Part shown: one piece after another, positions 25,324 to 34,882 of the stretch
Layout of the letters: each line of letters begins with the position of its first letter
Numbering within the stretch: position 1 is the first letter of the stretch
NCBI GenBank assembly: GCA_958296055.1
Contig: CATQHS010000001.1
Span: forward strand, 2,576,277 to 2,640,276
Direction: 5' to 3'
Source: an uncultured Acidimicrobiales bacterium
GTDB lineage: Bacteria; Actinomycetota; Acidimicrobiia; Acidimicrobiales; Aldehydirespiratoraceae
DNA length: 64,000 nt
Made by a program: the position numbers and the translations under genes
Notes under the pieces: model-generated
The model's input: only the letters and a program-made list of their open reading frames with translations
Database searches by the model: none
What the model was told of the DNA's origin: nothing

Positions 25324-25616
25324 TCGTCGGCTCCTTCATCTGACTGTTCCTTTTGGCCGGTGCCGTCGCGGAGGCGCTTGAGCGTTTCGGCGGCTTCGCG
25401 GTAGGCGGCCTCGGCTGCGGTCTTCTCGGCGGCCGAGGCCTGGCTCGAGTCGAGGCTGCGGACGGCGGCCGCGGCGTCGTCCTTGGCCCGTTCCGCCTTG
25501 GTCAGCGCCTGCTCGCGCTTACGGCGCTCCCGGTCGGCCTCCACATAGGTGTTGAACAGCGTCAGCGCCGCCGCGGTCTCGTCGTCGAGCGTGGGAGCAG
25601 GCATCGCCTCAGCCAT
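25320..25616 (-). CDS. Small coiled-coil protein
   Basis: The 98-residue protein begins MAEAMPAPTLDDETAAALTL and is then dominated by charged alpha-helix with heptad-like spacing (EADRERRKREQALTKAERAK, then AAEKTAAEAAYREAAETLKR), that is, a predicted coiled coil from about residue 25 to 85. The end is acidic (QSDEGADE). A GGAGG site precedes the ATG. The gene overlaps the following lysine-tailed protein by ATGA; an acidic coiled coil coupled to a basic small protein suggests that they form a complex, but that is inference. It is divergent from the nucleoside hydrolase across an 81-bp gap. The family is not recognised. Confidence 0.75.
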   Translation of the reverse strand: MAEAMPAPTLDDETAAALTLFNTYVEADRERRKREQALTKAERAKDDAAAAVRSLDSSQASAAEKTAAEAAYREAAETLKRLRDGTGQKEQSDEGADE

Positions 25617-25684
25617 TGCCCTCCATCGTGGCGGCTCCAGAACCAGTTCGCAAGCCGCCGCCGATCTCCCCGAAGACCACACCC

Positions 25685-25690
25685 TAGGAT
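25685..25690 (+). promoter_or_regulatory. -10 box of leaderless nucleoside hydrolase promoter
   Basis: TAGGAT is followed by seven bases and GTG 25698. Confidence 0.5.
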
Positions 25691-25697
25691 CGTTCGG

Positions 25698-26624
25698 GTG
25701 CGCCGCTTTGTGATCGACACCGACACCGCCTCTGACGACGCGGTGGCGCTGGTGATGGCCCTGCGCCATCCCGACGTGGAGGTGGAGGCGGTCACAGTGG
25801 TGGCCGGCAACGTCGGGCTCGATCAAGCCGTGCAGAACGCGCTCTACACCGTGGAGCTGTGCGGTTCTGAGGTACCGGTTTACGCCGGCGCGGCCGGGCC
25901 TTTGCTGCGGGACCTCCAGACGGCCCAGAACGTGCACGGCGCCGACGGCATGGGCGACTGCGGCCTGGACCTGTCCGGGCGGGTCCCGGCGCCGGGCCGG
26001 GCCGCCGATGTGATCGTCGATGCCGTCCTGGGCTCGCCGGGCCGGATCACCCTGGTGACCCTGGGGCCGCTCACCAATGTGGCCACCGCGGTGCTGCGGG
26101 CGCCGGAGATCGCCACCGCGGTGCAGCGGGTGGTGGTGATGGGCGGCACCGGGCTGGACGGGCCGGGCAACGTCACCCCTATGGCGGAGTACAACTTCTG
26201 GGCCGACCCCGACGCGGCTGCGGTGGTGATGCGCTCGGGTCTGCCGGTGGAGTTGGTGGGCTGGGACATCTCGATCGCCTCGGCGGTGGTCACCGGTGAG
26301 CGGGCCTCGGCCATACGGGCCATCGGCACCCCGCTGGCTGATTTCGCCCTCGACATCCAGGCCGCGGTGGCCGAGGCCGTGGCGGGCTACGACGGCCTGG
26401 ACGGCCCCGATCTACCCGACCCCATAGCCATGGCTCACGCCATCGACCCGGCCCCGGCCACAACCGTGCGGGTGCCAGTGGACGTAATCGACGGCGACGG
26501 CCCAGCCCGAGGGGCCATGTCGGTGGACCGGCTCGGCTTCACCGGCCGGACCCCCAATGCCACCGTGGTGACCGACTACCCCAGCGAAGCTTTCTTCTCG
26601 ATGTTGTGCGCTCTGCTGCGCTGA
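25698..26624 (+). CDS. Inosine-uridine-type nucleoside hydrolase
   Basis: The 308-residue protein begins with the calcium-binding signature of the family, DTDTASDD (consensus DxDxxxDD), at residues 7-14. Further elements are GAAGPLLRD, the loop HGADGMGD, VTLGPLTNVATAV, VVMGGTGLDGPGNVTPMAEY with the conserved Asn, and the closing Asp/His region DPIAMAHAIDP. Such enzymes split the N-glycosidic bond of nucleosides to base and ribose for salvage. Base specificity is not visible. It has its own promoter and is flanked on both sides by copies of the lysine-tailed small gene on the opposite strand. An in-frame extension upstream is not protein-like. Confidence 0.92.
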   Translation: MRRFVIDTDTASDDAVALVMALRHPDVEVEAVTVVAGNVGLDQAVQNALYTVELCGSEVPVYAGAAGPLLRDLQTAQNVHGADGMGDCGLDLSGRVPAPGRAADVIVDAVLGSPGRITLVTLGPLTNVATAVLRAPEIATAVQRVVVMGGTGLDGPGNVTPMAEYNFWADPDAAAVVMRSGLPVELVGWDISIASAVVTGERASAIRAIGTPLADFALDIQAAVAEAVAGYDGLDGPDLPDPIAMAHAIDPAPATTVRVPVDVIDGDGPARGAMSVDRLGFTGRTPNATVVTDYPSEAFFSMLCALLR

Positions 26625-26680
26625 AGGCCAGTGCCGCAGGTTCTGCGGCATGGACCGAGTGACGGGCCCGGGGCGCGCGC

Positions 26681-26884
26681 CTACTTCTTCTTCTTGAAAG
26701 ACTCGGTGTAGTTCTTGTGGCCCTCTTCGATCTGCTTGTAGGCGGCCGATGTCGATGCGCTAGCCCCCTTCCCTTGGCCCACATGGAGCGAGTCCTTGGC
26801 GGCTTTGGCCAGCGAGTCGTCCACGCCGCGCCGGTCGGGTGGCGGCCCGTGCCGCAGCAGCCGGAAGAAGTTACGCAGGCTCAT
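26681..26884 (-). CDS. Small lysine-tailed protein, copy 2
   Basis: The 67-residue protein begins MSLRNFFRLLRHG, continues with a DDSLAKAAKDSLH segment matching copy 1, has SASTSAAY in the middle and ends GHKNYTESFKKKK. I place the start at ATG 26884 because the homologous start and a matching AAGGA element line up with copy 1; ATG 26896 is in frame four codons upstream. Unlike copy 1, no coiled-coil gene lies before it. It ends 56 bp downstream of the convergent nucleoside hydrolase. The function is unknown. Since both copies keep the two ends and vary in the middle, the termini are likely the working parts. Confidence 0.8.
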   Translation of the reverse strand: MSLRNFFRLLRHGPPPDRRGVDDSLAKAAKDSLHVGQGKGASASTSAAYKQIEEGHKNYTESFKKKK

Positions 26885-26969
26885 TGCTGTCTTCATCCTT
26901 CATTGTCTACATCATGGCAGCCCGGAAGCTCGTTCGGTTGCCGCGGCCAAATCTGGTGCCGGAACGCGG

Positions 26970-27001
26970 CGGAGGGCGGGGCTTTGAAACCCCGCCCTCC
27001 G
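26970..27001 (-). terminator. Strong hairpin, likely terminator of betaine transporter operon
   Basis: A perfect 12-bp stem (cggagggcgggg at 26970-26981 pairing with 26990-27001) closes an 8-base loop. It lies 48 bp after the stop of the minus-strand binding-protein gene. There is no U-tract, as is common in high-GC actinobacteria. Confidence 0.65.
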
Positions 27002-27049
27002 AGCGTTAGTCCCCGGGCGTTAGTCCCGCGGACTCAGCCGATCATCCGA

Positions 27050-28360
27050 TCAGCCCATGGCGGCCGCTCTGGCGGCGTCGAGCCAGCCGTCGACCAGACC
27101 GCGGTTGTCGGCGATCCACTGGGCGGCCTGCTCCTGGATGCCCTCCTCTGAGAGCTCTTCCGTCGATTGCTGGAGAGAGGCCAAGTTCACGTCCAGCGGC
27201 GGAATCTCGACGCTCTCGAGAATCGAAGCGAAGGCGGGGTTGGCATCGAGGACGTCGAAGCGGGACGACGCCAGGATGTTCGCGGCCAACCGGCCCAACT
27301 GGCAGGTGCCCTTGACGGCAGCGTCGGGGCAGGAATCCGGTGGGATGTTGGCGGAGGCGCATTCCGGATAGCACGGGTCGTTCGGGTCGCCGCGCTGATC
27401 CCACTCATCGCCGCCCTCTGCGTTGAGGGGGTTGGAGTCGTCGAGTATGTCCTCGACCGCAATCCAGTAGGTGTTGGCGCCGGGCAGAAGCTGAGCGACG
27501 TACGCGCTCGGGGCCCAGGTGTAGGCCACCATGGGCTCGCCGTCTCTGGCTTTGCCGACGGCCTCGGCGAGCATGGCGTCGTAACCGGCCTTGACTTGAA
27601 CTATGTTCTCCCAGCCCGAGAAGGCGATCTGAGAGTCCAAGATGTTGTCGCAGGTCCACGACTCCGGGCAGCCGTACATGTCGACCACGCCGTTGCCGGG
27701 ATTGGCGTCGTTGGCGTCGTAGGCGGCGATCGCATCCGGGTTGTCGTTCAACGCATCCAGGGTGTACACCCCGAACTCGTCGGCGAAAGCGGCCGTGATG
27801 AGGTAGCCCTCAAGCCCCGACGCGGGCATCAGAGCACCGACGGCACCGACGTGGTCGCCGACGGTGGACCCGTCAGGCAGATCGGGGCGAAGCCAGCTAT
27901 TGTGGCCCGGGTACCAGCTATTGACCCAGAAGTCGGCCTCGCCCTGGGCCATCGCCAGGTAGGCCAGGCTCGGGCCCAACTCCTTGTCGGCGGGATTGCT
28001 CACGTCGTACCCCAGCTCTTCGAGGATCTGCTCGAAGACGTAGGCCTGGAAGTAGCCGGTCGACCAGTTGGCCCTCGCCATCGTCAGCGAGACACCCGAG
28101 CCGGGAGTCATGTTCATCTCCGGCTCGGACGGGGCTTCTTCTGCGGCCGCGGTGGTCGGCGCGGGCGTGTCTTCCGTGTCGGCGGCCGCGGTGGTCGGCG
28201 CGGGCGTGTCTTCCGTGTCCGTGTCGGCCATGGTGGTCGGCGCGGCCGTGGGCTCGGGGCTGGTGGTGCCGTCGGAGTCGTCGTCTCCGCCGCACGATGC
28301 GGCAGCCAAGGCGAAGACCGCCAACAGGGCCAGCCACAGCAGTGACTGCTTCTTCCTCAT
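27050..28360 (-). CDS. Glycine betaine/proline ABC transporter substrate-binding lipoprotein (OpuAC/ProX family), copy 1
   Basis: The 436-residue protein has a lipoprotein signal (LLWLALLAVFALAAASC; lipobox Cys near 23), a Thr/Pro/Ala stalk, and an OpuAC domain from about residue 85: ARANWSTGYFQAYVFEQILE, AMAQGEADFWVNSWYPGHNS and GCPESWTCDNILDSQIAFSG. The several Trp and Tyr residues are those expected for a quaternary-amine aromatic box. It would deliver glycine betaine, carnitine, choline or proline betaine to the permease encoded just upstream in the same operon. The extra Cys-rich loop (CYPECASANIPPDSC) is unusual for the family and may be disulfide-bonded. Its closest relative in the window is the gene at 33242. 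Confidence 0.92.
   Translation of the reverse strand: MRKKQSLLWLALLAVFALAAASCGGDDDSDGTTSPEPTAAPTTMADTDTEDTPAPTTAAADTEDTPAPTTAAAEEAPSEPEMNMTPGSGVSLTMARANWSTGYFQAYVFEQILEELGYDVSNPADKELGPSLAYLAMAQGEADFWVNSWYPGHNSWLRPDLPDGSTVGDHVGAVGALMPASGLEGYLITAAFADEFGVYTLDALNDNPDAIAAYDANDANPGNGVVDMYGCPESWTCDNILDSQIAFSGWENIVQVKAGYDAMLAEAVGKARDGEPMVAYTWAPSAYVAQLLPGANTYWIAVEDILDDSNPLNAEGGDEWDQRGDPNDPCYPECASANIPPDSCPDAAVKGTCQLGRLAANILASSRFDVLDANPAFASILESVEIPPLDVNLASLQQSTEELSEEGIQEQAAQWIADNRGLVDGWLDAARAAAMG
28143..28220. repeat. 39-bp tandem duplication in the lipoprotein stalk
   Basis: Two nearly identical 39-bp units (28143-28181 and 28182-28220) encode two copies of the 13-residue DTEDTPAPTTAAA element in the stalk of the binding protein. 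A whole number of codons keeps the frame open. Confidence 0.85.
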
Positions 28361-28466
28361 GATTTACAACCCCTCCTTGGGTGCTTGTTTGTGCGAACCA
28401 CCGAGCAGATGCTCGGGGCACGGCCCTGTAGCGTAGCCGGGAAACCCGCTGGTGTGCCAGTGGCGC

Positions 28467-30655
28467 TCAAGCCGGCCCGCTGGCTCCGGCGACAGGAGCG
28501 TCCTGCGCTTCGGAATCGTCTCCGGCGGAATCGTCCCCGGTGGCCAGCGCCGCGTAGACCTTTGAGCGGCGGAACTCTTTGAGCACCGGCATGGTGGAAG
28601 CGACTACGAACGCCCCCGCGATCAATGCCATCAAAGATCCCACGCCGCTCAGGTAGCCGGGTTCGGCTGATCGCACTTGTACGAGTATCCACGTCAGAGC
28701 CAGTGCCGTGGACCCGGCGCCGAGACCGGCCGTGATGGTGCTCCACTGCCACTTTCGGCGTTCGTCGCTTCCGAAGACGCCCGCGGCCGGCAAGGTGGTT
28801 GCGGCCGCGGCCAGACCGACGAGAAAGGCCCAGAGCCCCAAGCCGGTGCCCTTGCCGGTGATCCCGTCGGTGACGATCAGATTGTCTATTCTGGACTTCT
28901 CGAAGGTGATTTGGTACTCAGTGCTCAAGGCGGCTATGTCCTGGGGGCGCTCTTCCATCTGCCGCTCGATTTCGTCGAGTTCGGCCTGAATCTCGGGCGT
29001 GACGATCTGGCCGCCGCGACGATCATGGCTCCAACTGGAGAACATCCCGCCCGCCAGCACCAAGATCGCGATCCCGACACCGATCAGGCGGCTCCAGGCC
29101 ACTCCGACCGGCAGCGGATGGAGCGGTGAATGGGGCGCAGTCCGAATCCAGCCCACAGCGCCGACCACGGCGATGACCCCGCCGAGTGTGGCGACGATCA
29201 CGCCGATCCCGGTGCCGGGGTCGGCGACGCCGGAGGCGACCGGGGTGTCGGTCGCGCTGAGCGGGCGGGCCAGCAGATGTCCGACCGACAAGATGAGCCC
29301 GGCTATGGCCGCGATCAGCGCCCCGTCGACCACCAGCCAGCGGGGGCCGCGCCCGGGCCGGAAATAGGAAGCGGCCACAGCGCCGACGACGAAGAGCCCG
29401 GCGACCAAGACGATCAGCCCCACCCACGACCCTCCTGAGGCGTCCAGACCGGAGAAGGACCGCCCGTCGAGTTCGCCCTCCAGGCTGGCGTCGCTCCACC
29501 GTCCGTAGGCGCTCAGCTTGCCTGCGTTGATGGTCCATGCCAGGAACGCGCTGACGGTCATCAAGGCTCCGCCGATCAGCGTGACCAGCATCGGCACTCT
29601 CTCGGCGGCGGCGAGTCCGGCGAACCTCTCGTCCTGGCGGTACTTGACGATGGCCGAGGCGCTGGCGTCGGGTATGAGCGCCTCTGGGTTACTGCGGTGC
29701 CTCCAGGCCATGCGGATGCGCTTCAAGAGGCCGCCGGTCTCGGCGCCCTCGCGCTGAGACATGCGGTCGAGCACGACCGCCACCAAGAAGAAGGCAAGGC
29801 CCGACGAAGCCCCCAAAGCGGCGTCCTGGTTGCTGATAGCCCTGAACATGGTCTGGCCCAGACCGCCGGCGCCCATGATTGCCGCGATGCCCAGCATGGA
29901 GATGGCCAGCAGCAATGTCTGATTGACCCCGGTCATGATGGCGGGGCGGGCCAACGGGATCTGAACGTCGAACAGAACCTTCATCTCGCGGGCGCCGTAT
30001 GCTCGGCTGGCCTCGACCACATCGCCGGGCACTTGACGGATGCCGAGGTTGGTGAGCCTGATCAACGGTGGTATGGCAAACACCATCGTCACCATCGTGG
30101 CCGAAGTCTCACCGACGCCGAAGAACCAGATGATCGGCAACATGTAGACGAAGGCGTGGACCACTTGCATGGCGTCGAGGATTGGTCTCACCACTTGCCA
30201 GAAGCTGTCCACTCTCCCGCACACGATTCCCACCGGGATCCCGATTAGCACGCATATCACCACCGCTACCAGGATGAAGCCGATGGTTCGGACTGTTTCC
30301 AGCCAGTAATGGCCGCCCAGTACCCCGCATATGAACAGAGCAACCGCGACGAACGACGCGACTTTGACGTTCCGGGCCAGCCAGGCGATGGCGAACATCG
30401 CCATGACGACCCAAAGCCAGGACACCTCGCTCAAGAAATCGCGAACCAGGAGTCGGATCAGCGTGTCGAACGGCCACGCCACTATGTCAAGCAACAGTTT
30501 CAGGTTGTTGGCAATCCAAAAGACTGCTTGCTCTACCCAATCCCCGAACGGCACTGTCCATTCGTCGAGCAGGCGGTTATCCCATATCCCTACCGTCTCG
30601 GTCTCTTCGGTGCCGCTGGCTTGAGCGAGCACCGTGACGGCTCTAGTTCCGATGC

Positions 30656-30659
<4 letters not shown>
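28467..30659 (-). CDS. proW: Betaine/proline-type ABC permease with large membrane C-terminal extension
   Basis: The 730-residue protein starts at GTG 30659, overlapping the ATPase stop (GTGA). Residues 1-305 are a normal ProW-type permease with several membrane helices and the EAA loop EASRAYGAREMKVLFDVQIP (about 217-236) that contacts the ATPase. Family members usually end soon after this. Here another 425 residues follow: a polar linker, about six more hydrophobic segments (for example VGLIVLVAGLFVVGAVAA, GVIVATLGGVIAVVGAVGW, LGLWAFLVGLAAAATTLPAA) and a charged helix between two of them (QAELDEIERQMEERPQDIAA). The tail is acidic. It would form the channel of the betaine importer; the extension might sense osmotic or membrane state, but this is inference. 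Confidence 0.88.
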
Positions 30660-31882
<1,223 letters not shown>

Positions 31883-31929
31883 AGGGCTTTGACCCCTTCC
31901 GTTTGCGTTCGCTCTGCCGGTGAGTTCTA

Positions 31930-33114
31930 TCAGATGCCGCGGCGGCGTTCCTGCCTCAGGTCGAAAGCGATCTTAGTCGCGCCCCGGCGGCCGGCTTCGG
32001 CGGCGTGGTCCAAGGCGTCGCGGTAGCGGTCTAGCGGGTAGACGGCCGACACCAGCCGGTTGAGGGGGACCTTGCCGGCCAGCTCGAAGGCCAGCTCGAA
32101 GCCGGTGGCCCGCCGGCCGTCGGGCAGGGTCTCGGTCCCGTAGGTGTAGCACCCCACCAGCTCGGTCTCGCGGTGCCACAGACCGGTGAGCTCCACCGTG
32201 ACCGTGCCGGGCATGCCCAGCAGCACCACCCGGCCTCGGGGCCGGCACAGGGCCAGGGCCTCGGCGATGGAGGCGGCCGATCCGACCGCGTCGATTACCG
32301 CGTCGGCGCCGCCCGACAGGTGCTCGCCGATCTGAAACGACCCCTCGGCCCGGCGCACCGCCCGCTTGAGCTCGTCGGCGCCTACCGCGGCGTCGGCGCC
32401 CAGCTCGCGGGCCAGCTCCCGCTGGACGGGGTAGCGGGCCCCGCAGACGATCGAGCCCGCCTCGGTGAGGTGGCGCAGGGCGGCCACCGCTGCCAGGCCC
32501 ATGGTCCCGGCCCCCAGCACCGCCACCGTGGCGCCCGGCTCGGCTTGGGCCCGCAGGGCGGCGTGAACCCCGGCTGCCGCCGGCTCGATCATGACGGCCA
32601 GCTCGTCGCTCATCCAGTCCGGGACGTCGTGGAGCTGAGACCGGTGGGCCACCAGCTCGGTGGCCCAGCCGCCTCCCGTGGATTGGCAGAAGCCGGTCTG
32701 CAGGCCGGGCTGGAGATGGCCGCACACCAGGTGCCGGTAGTCGTTGCCGTCGCCGGGCGCGGCCCCCTCGAAGGGCGGGTCGAAGCCCCGGGCCTCGTGG
32801 CCCAGCACCGGCTCTATGACCACCCGGCGGCCCCCGGCCAGCTCTCCGACGATCTCGTGGCCCAGCACGAAGGGGAACGAGACGTAGTCGTCGAAGTAGC
32901 GAGACGACCGGCCGTCCACGGTGGCCAAGTCGGAGCCGCAGATGCCGGTCAGGCGGGGGTATACCCGGTGCCAGCCGTCGGCGGGCAGCTCGGGGGGGTC
33001 GTCCTCGACCAGCTCCAGCGGCCCCCACCGGGCCCCGGCGCCGGGGCGCAGGCGGGAGGCGACGGCCGCGGCCGCGTAGCGGACCTCCTTGCGGGCGAAG
33101 CGCAGCGCCTTCAC
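31930..33114 (-). CDS. Zinc-type medium-chain alcohol dehydrogenase
   Basis: The 394-residue protein has the catalytic-domain elements RLTGICGSDLATVDG (zinc Cys), FPFVLGHEIVGELAGG (zinc His-Glu) and a Rossmann fold AVLGAGTMGLAAVAALRHL. The four closely spaced cysteines of the structural zinc lobe are not present; only two Cys occur there (LVCGHLQPGLQTGFC), so that zinc is probably absent. It would oxidise an alcohol or polyol with NAD(P). GTG 33114 is chosen because TACGAT (33122-33127) lies seven bases before it; a tandem GTG at 33117 is the alternative. It is divergent from the second binding-protein gene and 47 bp downstream of nothing related, so its link to betaine use is unclear. Confidence 0.85.
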   Translation of the reverse strand: MKALRFARKEVRYAAAAVASRLRPGAGARWGPLELVEDDPPELPADGWHRVYPRLTGICGSDLATVDGRSSRYFDDYVSFPFVLGHEIVGELAGGRRVVIEPVLGHEARGFDPPFEGAAPGDGNDYRHLVCGHLQPGLQTGFCQSTGGGWATELVAHRSQLHDVPDWMSDELAVMIEPAAAGVHAALRAQAEPGATVAVLGAGTMGLAAVAALRHLTEAGSIVCGARYPVQRELARELGADAAVGADELKRAVRRAEGSFQIGEHLSGGADAVIDAVGSAASIAEALALCRPRGRVVLLGMPGTVTVELTGLWHRETELVGCYTYGTETLPDGRRATGFELAFELAGKVPLNRLVSAVYPLDRYRDALDHAAEAGRRGATKIAFDLRQERRRGI

Positions 33115-33121
33115 CACCCGG

Positions 33122-33127
33122 ATCGTA
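33122..33127 (-). promoter_or_regulatory. -10 box of leaderless dehydrogenase promoter
   Basis: TACGAT on the minus strand, seven bases before GTG 33114. Confidence 0.45.
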
Positions 33128-33150
33128 CCGGCCGGCCGGCCCGGGGCCGA

Positions 33151-33205
33151 GAAACCGGGCTGCGTGGTTGCGGCTGTCCGACCTCCCTGGCATGGTAAAC
33201 ACTGT
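33151..33205 (+). promoter_or_regulatory. Duplicated upstream element, copy A (before binding-protein gene)
   Basis: These 55 bases match 34487-34541 at 44 positions by hand alignment, without gaps. Identical blocks include aaaccggg, ggttgcg, ccgacc, ggcatggta and actgt. A possible -35 (CTGTCC, 33174-33179) and -10 (TAAACA, 33196-33201) are separated by 16 bases. It ends 36 bases before the GTG of the betaine-binding protein, which has a GGGAGGAG ribosome site. Confidence 0.7.
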
Positions 33206-33241
33206 CGCGGCAAACACTTTCGGCGCGAGCGGGAGGAGTCT

Positions 33242-34414
33242 GTGGCGGTGGTTGTCCCAGCGGGTAGGGGTGTCGGCCGCTGGTGGCCTGCGCTGCTGGC
33301 CGCCTCGGTGTTGGTCGCGGCGGCGTGCGGTGGCGATGACGGCGCCATCACCGAGCCGACCGAACAGCCGACGGTGGTGGACGTGTCGCCGATGCCTATC
33401 GAGGGCACGACTATCACCATGGCCCGGGCCAACTGGTCGACCGGTTACTTCCAGGCTCAGATCCACAAGCAGTTGCTGGAGGAACTGGGCTACACGGTGA
33501 CCGAGCCGTCGGAGTTGGAGCTGGACCCGACGCTGGCTTATCCGGCCATGGCCCAGGGCGACTTCGACTTCTGGGTCAATAGTTGGTATCCCATCCACGA
33601 TTCGTTGCTCGCTAGCGAGATGCCCGACGGCTCAGTGGTGGGCGACCACATTGAGGCGGTGGGCGCGCAGATGGCGGGCGGTGCCCCTCAGGGCTTCTTG
33701 ATCACCAAGTCGGTGGCCGACGAATACGGCATCACTCACCTGGATCAGATCAACGACGATCCGGCGATCACCGCCCTGTTCGACACCGACGGCGACGGCG
33801 CGGCCGAGATCTACGGCTGCCCGGAGAGCTGGGCTTGCGACAATGTCATCGACAGCCAGATCGCCTTCTCGGGCTGGGACAACATCGAGCAGGTTCAAGC
33901 CATAGCCGGCTACGACGCCTTGTTCGCGGAGTCTTCGGCCAAGGTGAACGCCGGTGAGCCGGCGGTGGTGTACACGTATGCGCCGAGCTCCTACCTCAAT
34001 CAGCTCCGCCCCGGCGACAACGTGTACTGGCTGGCGGTGGAGGATGTCATCGACGACTCGAACCCCACCTGTATCAGGGGCGGCAGGGAGCACGATCAGC
34101 GGCCCGGCCAGGCCTCATTAGGGCCGGATAAGTGCCCGGCGGCCGCCGAGTCCGGCGTCTGCCAGTTGGGTTGGCGGGTCAACGACATCCTGGTCACGGC
34201 CAACACGGAGTTCCTGGCGGCAAACCCGGCCGCCAGGGCTCTGTGGGAGGCGGTCGTCCTGTCGCCCCTCGAGGTGACTCTGGCCATCGTCCAGCAGGAA
34301 CTCGGCGGAGGCACCGAGGCCGAGATCGCGCAACTGGCGGCCGACTGGATCGCCGACAACCGCGACACGGTCAACGGGTGGCTGGCCTCCGCCCGAGCCG
34401 CGGCTGAGCCCTAA
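33242..34414 (+). CDS. Glycine betaine/proline-type substrate-binding lipoprotein, copy 2
   Basis: This 390-residue OpuAC-family protein is a paralogue of the gene at 27050. The signal is LLAASVLVAAAC (lipobox Cys about residue 23). The core has ARANWSTGYFQAQIHKQLLE, AMAQGDFDFWVNSWYPIHDS and GCPESWACDNVIDSQIAFSG, nearly identical to copy 1 in the ligand-pocket segments. The stalk is much shorter than in copy 1, so it sits closer to the membrane. The GTG start follows GGGAGGAG by four bases. It has no transporter genes of its own and probably feeds the same permease, widening substrate range. Its upstream region is shared with the WXG100 gene. Confidence 0.92.
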   Translation: MAVVVPAGRGVGRWWPALLAASVLVAAACGGDDGAITEPTEQPTVVDVSPMPIEGTTITMARANWSTGYFQAQIHKQLLEELGYTVTEPSELELDPTLAYPAMAQGDFDFWVNSWYPIHDSLLASEMPDGSVVGDHIEAVGAQMAGGAPQGFLITKSVADEYGITHLDQINDDPAITALFDTDGDGAAEIYGCPESWACDNVIDSQIAFSGWDNIEQVQAIAGYDALFAESSAKVNAGEPAVVYTYAPSSYLNQLRPGDNVYWLAVEDVIDDSNPTCIRGGREHDQRPGQASLGPDKCPAAAESGVCQLGWRVNDILVTANTEFLAANPAARALWEAVVLSPLEVTLAIVQQELGGGTEAEIAQLAADWIADNRDTVNGWLASARAAAEP

Positions 34415-34486
34415 GCCCCAGTCTAGCGGGTAGGCGGCCGCACCGGCCGGCCGAGGGGGATCTTGCTGGCTGGCCCGAGGCCGGGG

Positions 34487-34541
34487 AAAACCGGGCCGCG
34501 GGGTTGCGATTGCCCGACCCGCATGGCATGGTAGATACTGT
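34487..34541 (+). promoter_or_regulatory. Duplicated upstream element, copy B (before WXG100 gene)
   Basis: This is the second copy of the element at 33151-33205 (44 of 55 positions equal). The promoter-like boxes here are TTGCCC (34510-34515) and TAGATA (34532-34537), again 16 bases apart. Weaker similarity, rich in ccggcc, extends upstream to about 34441. The WXG100 start lies 35 bases downstream, with GGGAGG as ribosome site. Confidence 0.7.
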
Positions 34542-34576
34542 AATGTATTGAAGTATCGAACTGGGAGGTAAGTCCG

Positions 34577-34852
34577 ATGGCCGGTGACATGTTGATGATG
34601 TCGAAGTCGCAGATGGAGCAGTTGGTGGGGATCTTCGCCCGCCAGAAGCAGACGATCGAGGAGGTGATCGCCGCCATCGGGGCCGGCATCGAGGGCACCA
34701 CCTGGCAGGGGGCCCGGGCCGACCGGTTCCGCCAGCTCTGGGAGACCGAGTTCCGGCCCAACCTGCGCAACCTGTGCGAGGCCCTGGGCGAGCACTCGGC
34801 CTTCATCAGCGCCGAGCTTCAGGCCGGGGTCAGCGCCCTCGACACGGTGTGA
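34577..34852 (+). CDS. WXG100-family (ESAT-6-like) secreted protein
   Basis: The 91-residue protein is almost entirely helical and has the hairpin-turn motif Trp43-Gln44-Gly45 (TTWQGARADRF) that defines the WXG100 family. Helix 1 covers about residues 8-38 and helix 2 about 47-85. These proteins are exported as dimers by type VII secretion ATPases of the EccC/EssC type, and such an ATPase is encoded 30 bp downstream. The C-terminal YxxxD/E export signal seen in mycobacterial substrates is not evident (the tail is SALDTV). The ATG has a GGGAGG site. Only one WXG100 gene is present, so a homodimer is likely. Confidence 0.88.
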   Translation: MAGDMLMMSKSQMEQLVGIFARQKQTIEEVIAAIGAGIEGTTWQGARADRFRQLWETEFRPNLRNLCEALGEHSAFISAELQAGVSALDTV

Positions 34853-34882
34853 CCGGGCGCCGGCGCGAATCGTGCTGGCCCG

